The notes beneath the pieces were generated by a model. That model saw only the letters and a program-made list of their open reading frames with translations, did no database searches and was not told the origin of the DNA. The translations under genes were made by a program, and so were the position numbers. From Chloroflexota bacterium (GTDB lineage: Bacteria; Chloroflexota; Dormibacteria; Dormibacterales; Dormibacteraceae), in assembly GCA_005880175.1 (NCBI GenBank), contig VBJR01000364.1, positions 1 to 12,265 of the forward strand: 12,265 bases of DNA. Reading direction: 5' to 3'. Positions 8,742-12,265 of this stretch are shown here, in pieces. How positions within the stretch are numbered: position 1 is the stretch's first letter; each line of letters begins with the position of its first letter.

Positions 8742-9172
8742 GCACGACGGGTGACGTGAGCGGCGGCTACGACAGGATGGCGGGGCCCATCGCCGAGCTC
8801 CAGGGCGGGTGGGTCCTGTTCAGCGGCCTCATGCTCCTCTTCTCCGGCGCCTGGGTCGTCCTGGAGGGCATCTTCGCGTTCGTGCGGACGAGCTGGTTCC
8901 TCGACGATGCGGTGTATGGCCCGCTCTGGATCTGGGCCCTGCTGTGGCTGGCGCTCGGGATCCTGCTGATGGCCGCGGGAGGCGCGGTCGCGATCGGCCG
9001 GAGCTGGGGGCGGTGGTTCGGCATCGTCGTGGTGCTGCTGGCGGCGCTGGTCCACATGGCCTCGTTCGCGACGTATCCCTGGTGGTCGGCGGCCATGGTC
9101 GCGGTCGACGTCCTGATCCTCTTCGGTATCACCGCCCGGTGGCGGCCGGCGAAAGCGGCGCCGACCGGCTGA
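8738..9172 (+). CDS. DUF7144-type small four-helix membrane protein
   Basis: A 144-residue protein with four predicted membrane segments (about 24-48, 64-87, 91-112 and 115-133). The pattern GGWVLFSGLMLLFSG, a central GILLMAAGG, RSWGRWFGI and a late YPWWS followed by VDVLILF matches the actinobacterial DUF7144 membrane family as I remember it. No biochemical function is known for the family. The ATG overlaps the permease stop codon in an ATGA arrangement, so it is probably translated with the permease and ends the arginine deiminase run. That coupling hints at a membrane partner or stress-related role, which is inference. The next gene is convergent, 20 bases away. Confidence 0.87.
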   Translation: MSTTGDVSGGYDRMAGPIAELQGGWVLFSGLMLLFSGAWVVLEGIFAFVRTSWFLDDAVYGPLWIWALLWLALGILLMAAGGAVAIGRSWGRWFGIVVVLLAALVHMASFATYPWWSAAMVAVDVLILFGITARWRPAKAAPTG

Positions 9173-9183
9173 GCCGGAGCCGG
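9165..9183. terminator. Possible weak terminator hairpin at convergent gene ends
   Basis: CCGGCT (9165-9170) and AGCCGG (9178-9183) can form a six-bp stem with a seven-base loop, between the convergent ends of the DUF7144 and M48 genes. There is no T tract, and another AGCCGG copy at 9172-9177 competes for pairing. Position is the main support. Confidence 0.25.
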
Positions 9184-9192
9184 GAGCGCGAT

Positions 9193-10103
9193 TCAGACCG
9201 GGTGGCCGTCGACGACCGTCGGCCTCCCGGTGGGAGTCGTCCCGTCGCCGGGAACCGGCGGCTGGCGTTCGATCAGGCCGAGCCGGCTGAGCTCCGCGAT
9301 GCGGCGGACGGTGAAGGGATGCGACAGCGGGAGCTGGGCCACCGTGTTCCAGAAGCCGACGTTGCGCCGCGCCTGGTCCAGGAGATCGGGGAGCCGCACC
9401 TCCCGGTAGACGTACCGGCCGGCGGTCAGGAGCACGAGCCCGTCCCCGCCCTCCGGCTCGAACCAGGCGCCGTGACGGTCGCAGGAGAGCTCCCGGAGCC
9501 TGGACAGGTAGGGCCCGAGCAGCGGGATCAGGCTCGAGAACGCCACGGACAGCTGGTACCAGAGCCGGGTGTGGCCGAGGCGGATGTGGCCGAGCTCGTG
9601 GCCGACGATGAAGCGAAGCGCGCGCCAGTTCTGCTCCAGGGTGTTGGCGAACAGGTCCGAGTGCACGACCACGAAGTCGTGGCGGAAGGCGCTGGCCGCG
9701 AAGGCGTTGAGGACGCCGTTGCCGGCCGTGACGTAGATCTCGGGCTCGCGACGCTCCTGAACCCCAGGCGCCCGGCCGCCTCGTGCTTCATCGCCTCGAT
9801 CTCGGGGAACTGGTGGGCGGTGGCGAGGACCGAGCTGCCCCGGCTGGAAGCGCGCGTGAGCTGCCGCGCGAGGACGAACAGCGGGCCCAGCACGAACGCC
9901 GCCAGCAGCAGCGAGCCGACGGCGAGCCGCAGTGGCGTCGAGGCGATGACGAGCAGGTGGACCGGGGTGGGGGCCAGCTCGACGATCGCCCCGCCGACGA
10001 GGACGACGGCGATCAGCACGTTCAGGACCACGAGGAACACGTAGACCGGCACCTCGGCCGGGTTGCGCAGCCTGGGCGGATCCTGCGGGGAAGGAGTCCT
10101 CAT
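9193..10103 (-). pseudogene. M48-family membrane metallopeptidase (HtpX-like), frameshifted
   Basis: Two overlapping minus-strand frames together give one M48-type zinc peptidase of about 303 residues. The upstream frame carries two N-terminal membrane segments (near 10056-9980 and 9935-9865) and the conserved stretch leading to EAAGRLG. The downstream frame carries EIYVTAG, the zinc motif HELGH (9586-9600), a likely third ligand Glu in RELSCD (9490-9492) and HPFTVRRIAEL near the end. The frame changes at a four-G run (CCCC at 9762-9765 on the plus strand); one more G would restore LGVQERREPEIYV. So it is either a recent single-base deletion or a sequencing error. The family degrades misfolded or regulatory membrane proteins. 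GGAGG is only one base from the first ATG (10109) but seven from the second (10103), so I prefer the second. Transcribed convergently to the arc run. Confidence 0.85.
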
Positions 10104-10528
10104 CTTCATACCTCCGCCTCGGAAGGATGCGCCTGGACCTGACCGGGTGCTGCCGCGGTCCCGCGGGTGTTCGACGAATCGTGCGCGGGACTCAACCAGG
10201 ACGTTCGCCAGCGCGCGGCTCCTCGTGCGCTCGCGGCGTGCGGGCCTCGGCGCCACCACGTGGCTGGCGAACCGCGAGCCCGCCACGATCAGTCATCTCG
10301 CCACTCCGCGTATCTCCCCTGGCGAACCGGCCCCGACGAGCCCGCCGCCAGCGGCATGGACACTTCGTTGCGCAATCCGAGCCCGGACTCGGAGTGCAGC
10401 GTTTTGTCGCGGTGCCGCACCACGTCCGTGACGTGCGCTCCCGACGACGCGGATACGTTCTGACCGATCGTGACGGTGTGCCGGTGGCGCCGGTCGGTGG
10501 TCCGCGAGGCACTACTCCGGGAGTTGAG
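10104..10528. other. Divergent intergenic region, no convincing gene
   Basis: About 425 bases separate the divergent M48 and DUF6325 starts. Open frames here are rich in Arg, Pro, Ser and Ala with no recognisable motif or sensible start, as expected of chance frames in GC-rich DNA. It should hold the two promoters. One weak candidate for DUF6325 is TACGTT (10454-10459) as a -10 box with GTGACG (10428-10433) upstream, but the spacing of 20 is long. CCGCGG occurs twice two bases apart near 10152-10165. I see no tRNA, mobile element or CRISPR. Confidence 0.5.
10111..10115 (-). promoter_or_regulatory. Ribosome-binding site deciding the M48 start
   Basis: CCTCC on the plus strand reads GGAGG on the minus strand. 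The spacing is one base to the ATG at 10109 and seven bases to the ATG at 10103, which favours the latter as the true start. Confidence 0.6.
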
Positions 10529-10981
10529 ATGCGCAGCGACGTTGAGGAGATGGGACCGATCGACTACCTGGTCATCGAGTTCCCGGGCAGCAGGATGACT
10601 GGAGAGGGCCTCCCTCTCCTCGTGGACCTCGTCGACCGCGGCATCATCCGCGTGCTCGACCTGGTGTTCATCAGGAAGATGCAGGACGGCGCCGTCGTCC
10701 GCCTGGCGCTCACGCGGCCCGGGCCGGACGGGGAGCCGGACCTGTCCATGTTCGAAGGCGCGTCCTCGGGTCTCCTGGACCAGGACGACGTCGACAGCGC
10801 GGCGGAGGCCATCCAGCCCGGCAGCACCGCCGGCCTGCTGATCTACGAGAACCGGTGGGCCGCGCCGCTGGCGACCGCGCTGCGGCGTGGTGGAGCGCAG
10901 CTGGTCGCCGGCGGGCGCATCCCGGTGCAGGCCATCCTCGCCTCACTCGACGCGGCGGAAGCCGCGTCGGTGCGGGCCTGA
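10529..10981 (+). CDS. DUF6325 family protein
   Basis: A 150-residue soluble protein whose sequence fits the actinobacterial DUF6325 family: IDYLVIEFPG near residue 11, LVDLVDRGIIRVLDLVFI at 31-48, FEGASSGLL at 75-83, YENRWAAPLATALRRGGAQLVAGGRIP at 106-132 in pieces, and an alanine-rich end. The function of the family is not known to me. ATG at 10529 has GGGAG (10519-10523) five bases upstream; the in-frame ATG at 10550 is poorly spaced from any site. The frame remains open back to 10127, but that upstream part has no family resemblance. A SHOCT-domain gene follows after 20 bases; DUF6325 and SHOCT genes are often adjacent in actinomycetes, suggesting a joint role, perhaps at the membrane or in stress response. 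Confidence 0.9.
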   Translation: MRSDVEEMGPIDYLVIEFPGSRMTGEGLPLLVDLVDRGIIRVLDLVFIRKMQDGAVVRLALTRPGPDGEPDLSMFEGASSGLLDQDDVDSAAEAIQPGSTAGLLIYENRWAAPLATALRRGGAQLVAGGRIPVQAILASLDAAEAASVRA

Positions 10982-11001
10982 CGCGACGAGGAGGAGCAGT
11001 C

Positions 11002-11289
11002 ATGCCAGGACTCATGCGTGGGGTCGCACGCACCGCGGTGATCGCCGGCACGGCGACGGCGGTGTCGGGCCGGGTGTCGCGCCGGCAGGCGGGCCGCTGG
11101 GCGGCACAGGAACAGCAGGAGTACGAGCACCAGCAGTACCAGCAGCAGGCATACGCGCAGCCGACCCCGCCGGCGCCCCCGGTGGACGACCAGTTCACCA
11201 GGCTGCGGCAGCTGGGTGAGCTCAGGGACCAGGGCATCCTCAGCAACGAGGAGTTCGAGGCGCAGAAGCGAAAGATCCTCGGCACCTGA
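11002..11289 (+). CDS. SHOCT-domain protein
   Basis: A 95-residue protein. Residues 1-30 form a short basic, Ala/Gly-rich segment (GTATAVSGRVSRR), 36-53 are a Gln-rich stretch, 54-63 a Pro-rich linker, and 66-94 a SHOCT module (LGELRDQGILSNEEFEAQK), the short C-terminal helical motif found on many bacterial proteins and thought to aid oligomerisation or membrane association. GAGGAGGAG at 10988-10996, five bases before the ATG, is a strong ribosome-binding site and fixes the start. It follows the DUF6325 gene in an apparent two-gene operon. The biochemical role is unknown; the Gln/Pro linker looks disordered. Confidence 0.9.
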   Translation: MPGLMRGVARTAVIAGTATAVSGRVSRRQAGRWAAQEQQEYEHQQYQQQAYAQPTPPAPPVDDQFTRLRQLGELRDQGILSNEEFEAQKRKILGT

Positions 11290-11317
11290 CCCGGCGGCGA
11301 ACCGAACGAGACGCCGT

Positions 11318-11345
11318 TGTCGACGAGCGCCCTCCCCGTTCGTTC
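11318..11345 (+). promoter_or_regulatory. Candidate ECF42-type promoter upstream of the SRPBCC/YciI genes
   Basis: TGTCGA lies at 11318-11323 and CGTTC at 11341-11345, separated by 17 bases, with the SRPBCC start 54 bases further on. From memory, ECF42 sigma factors recognise TGTCGA at -35 and CG(A/T)C at -10, so the -35 box is exact and the -10 box only near. The presence of a DGPF-type gene and a partial sigma-factor gene downstream makes autoregulation plausible. Confidence 0.4.
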
Positions 11346-11399
11346 CTATGGAGTGGGCCGCCGGTGGACGGCGACCCGCTTCGTTCGGAGGATGCGCCG

Positions 11400-11831
11400 A
11401 TGGCGTCATACGAAAGAACCCTGGAGGCCAGCGCCAGCCCCGACCGGGTGTGGCGGATCTGGTCGGATGTCAGCACCTGGCCGGGCTGGAACCCCGACGT
11501 GCTCGCGGTCGCCATCGAGGGGCCGTTCGTCAGCGGCGCCCGCGGCCAGATGACCACGAAGGCGGGCGGCACGCACGACATCACGCTGCGTGAGGTCGAT
11601 CCGGGCCGGTCGTTCGAGCTGGAGACGTCGCCGATCCCGCTCGGACGGTTCCATTTCGCGTGCCGGGTCCAGCCGGCGGGCGCGGGCGCGTCCACGATCA
11701 GACAGTCCATCACCATCCGCGGCCCGCTGGGCCCGCTCTACTCGGCCATGATGGGGCCGCGGATCGCGCAGGGCTTCGAGCCCATCCTCAGCGGGCTCAA
11801 GGCCGCCGCCGAGGCGGAGGCGGCGCCGTGA
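11400..11831 (+). CDS. SRPBCC-family (START-like, polyketide cyclase/AHSA1-type) protein
   Basis: A 143-residue protein with the SRPBCC helix-grip pattern: an N-terminal strand (YERTLEASASPDRVW), then IWSDVSTWPGWNPDV at 20-34, a central beta region with GARGQMTTKAGG and ITLREVDPGRSFELE, and a long C-terminal helix GFEPILSGLKAAAEA. Such proteins have a hydrophobic cavity for small lipophilic ligands; the ligand cannot be told from sequence. GGAGG at 11387-11391, eight bases before the ATG at 11400, supports that start over the in-frame GTG at 11364. Its stop overlaps the start of the YciI gene by four bases, so the two are translationally coupled. It may be a target of the partial ECF sigma factor downstream. 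Confidence 0.9.
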   Translation: MASYERTLEASASPDRVWRIWSDVSTWPGWNPDVLAVAIEGPFVSGARGQMTTKAGGTHDITLREVDPGRSFELETSPIPLGRFHFACRVQPAGAGASTIRQSITIRGPLGPLYSAMMGPRIAQGFEPILSGLKAAAEAEAAP

Positions 11832-12166
11832 AGTACGTGCTGATGCTCGTCCGCTCCGACCAGGAGTGGGAGGCGCTGGGCGACGAGGAGCGCGACTACG
11901 GCGCGATCATGCGCTGGTTCGGGGAGCTCGCCCAGCGCGGGGTGCTGGCCGGGGGCGAGGAGCTGCAGGCCGCACGGACGGCGACCACGGTGAGCTGGGA
12001 GGGGGAGCGGGCGATCCTGACGGACGGCCCCTTCATGGAGGCCAAGGAGACGATCGGCGGCTTCGCCGTGCTCGACGTGCCCGACCTCGACGCCGCGCTC
12101 GACGCCGCGCGGACGTGGCCGGCGCGCAGCCACAAGGTGGAGATCCGGCCGATCGTGCAGCATTGA
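11828..12166 (+). CDS. YciI-like DGPF-domain protein
   Basis: A 112-residue protein of the YCII-related/DGPF group. Seen: KYVLMLVRSD at the start, LAGGEEL near 40-46, the hallmark DGPF at 66-69 followed by EAKETIGGF, and the ending KVEIRPIV. The fold is a ferredoxin-like barrel; the activity of the DGPF group is not established. DGPF genes are characteristic neighbours of ECF42 sigma factors, and the first codons of such a factor seem to follow here. The GTG start at 11828 overlaps the SRPBCC stop as GTGA, which explains the lack of a separate ribosome-binding site; the frame stays open upstream, but that part is the SRPBCC gene read in another frame. Confidence 0.92.
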   Translation: MKYVLMLVRSDQEWEALGDEERDYGAIMRWFGELAQRGVLAGGEELQAARTATTVSWEGERAILTDGPFMEAKETIGGFAVLDVPDLDAALDAARTWPARSHKVEIRPIVQH

Positions 12167-12186
12167 CGGATCGAAGCAGCATCGAG

Positions 12187-12211
12187 GGTCAGCGCGGACG
12201 CCGCGCTGACC
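12187..12211. promoter_or_regulatory. Perfect 11-bp hairpin between the YciI gene and the sigma-factor helix
   Basis: Arm GGTCAGCGCGG (12187-12197), loop ACG, arm CCGCGCTGACC (12201-12211), with no mismatch. It begins 20 bases after the YciI stop and ends just before GTG at 12215. It has no T tract. It could be a GC-rich terminator or attenuator, a translation-control hairpin for the next gene, or a protein-binding palindrome. Confidence 0.6.
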
Positions 12212-12214
12212 AGC

Positions 12215-12265
12215 GTGGTTCGCGACGAGGCCGGCCGGCTGACGGCGGCCCTGGTCCGCCTCCTG
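12215..12265 (+). CDS. ECF42-type RNA polymerase sigma factor, N-terminus only (3' partial)
   Basis: The last 51 bases translate as VVRDEAGRLTAALVRLL, and the same frame upstream reads SADAALTS. This resembles the first helix of ECF42 sigma factors (a charged xxREExGRLxAALxRLLGD pattern), and such genes usually follow DGPF genes, as here. The match rests on fewer than 30 residues plus context. Only GTG at 12215 is a normal start codon after the YciI stop, yet it has no ribosome-binding site and would begin inside the conserved helix; CTG at 12206 lies within a hairpin. The true start is therefore uncertain, and the coding region may begin further upstream. Confidence 0.5.
   Translation, partial: MVRDEAGRLTAALVRLL

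Noticed and set aside
9193..9672. The zinc-motif half of the M48 gene as a separate short peptidase starting at GTG 9672
   Set aside because: No ribosome-binding site, and conserved M48 sequence continues in the same frame upstream of 9672 as far as the frameshift point.
10192..10512. A 106-codon minus-strand frame in the divergent intergenic region
   Set aside because: Arg- and Pro-rich with no motif, and no ribosome-binding site that I can see.
10127..10528. Upstream extension of the DUF6325 protein
   Set aside because: The extra 134 residues look random and the ribosome-binding site and family start both fit ATG 10529.
1..12265. Mobile element, CRISPR, tRNA or rRNA
   Set aside because: I found no transposase or integrase motifs, no regularly spaced repeats and no tRNA-like cloverleaf or rRNA signature.

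Overview
The window is very GC-rich, with G or C in most third codon positions, and it carries families that are mostly actinobacterial (DUF7144, DUF6325 paired with a SHOCT protein, and a DGPF/YciI protein next to an ECF sigma factor). It therefore looks like chromosome of a high-GC actinomycete. I cannot place it more precisely.

Region 1 (1-9172, plus strand) is one dense operon-like run of seven genes with gaps of 24 bases or less or with start/stop overlaps: a P2-like P-type ATPase cut by the left edge, an NhaC-family Na+/H+ antiporter, catabolic ornithine carbamoyltransferase (arcB), carbamate kinase (arcC), arginine deiminase (arcA), an AdiC-like APC amino-acid antiporter and a small DUF7144 membrane protein. 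Together they hold the full arginine deiminase pathway: arginine to citrulline and ammonia, then ornithine and carbamoyl phosphate, then ATP, CO2 and ammonia. They also hold a probable arginine/ornithine exchanger and two further ion transporters. The layout suggests an energy and pH/ion homeostasis unit for hypoxic, acid or starved cells. The ATPase has lost most of the canonical calcium ligands, and the permease seems to lack TM11.

Region 2 (9193-10103, minus strand, convergent to region 1) is an M48-family membrane metallopeptidase with an intact zinc site but a single-base frameshift in a short G run. It is followed by about 425 bases of apparently non-coding, divergent intergenic DNA (10104-10528).

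Region 3 (10529-11289, plus strand) is a DUF6325 gene followed by a SHOCT-domain gene, a frequent actinobacterial pair.

Region 4 (11290-12265, plus strand) is an SRPBCC protein, a DGPF-type YciI protein overlapping it by four bases, and then the first codons of what looks like an ECF42-type sigma factor cut by the right edge. A TGTCGA box stands upstream of the SRPBCC gene, and a perfect 11-bp hairpin lies between the YciI stop and the sigma-factor helix. This resembles an autoregulated ECF42 module.
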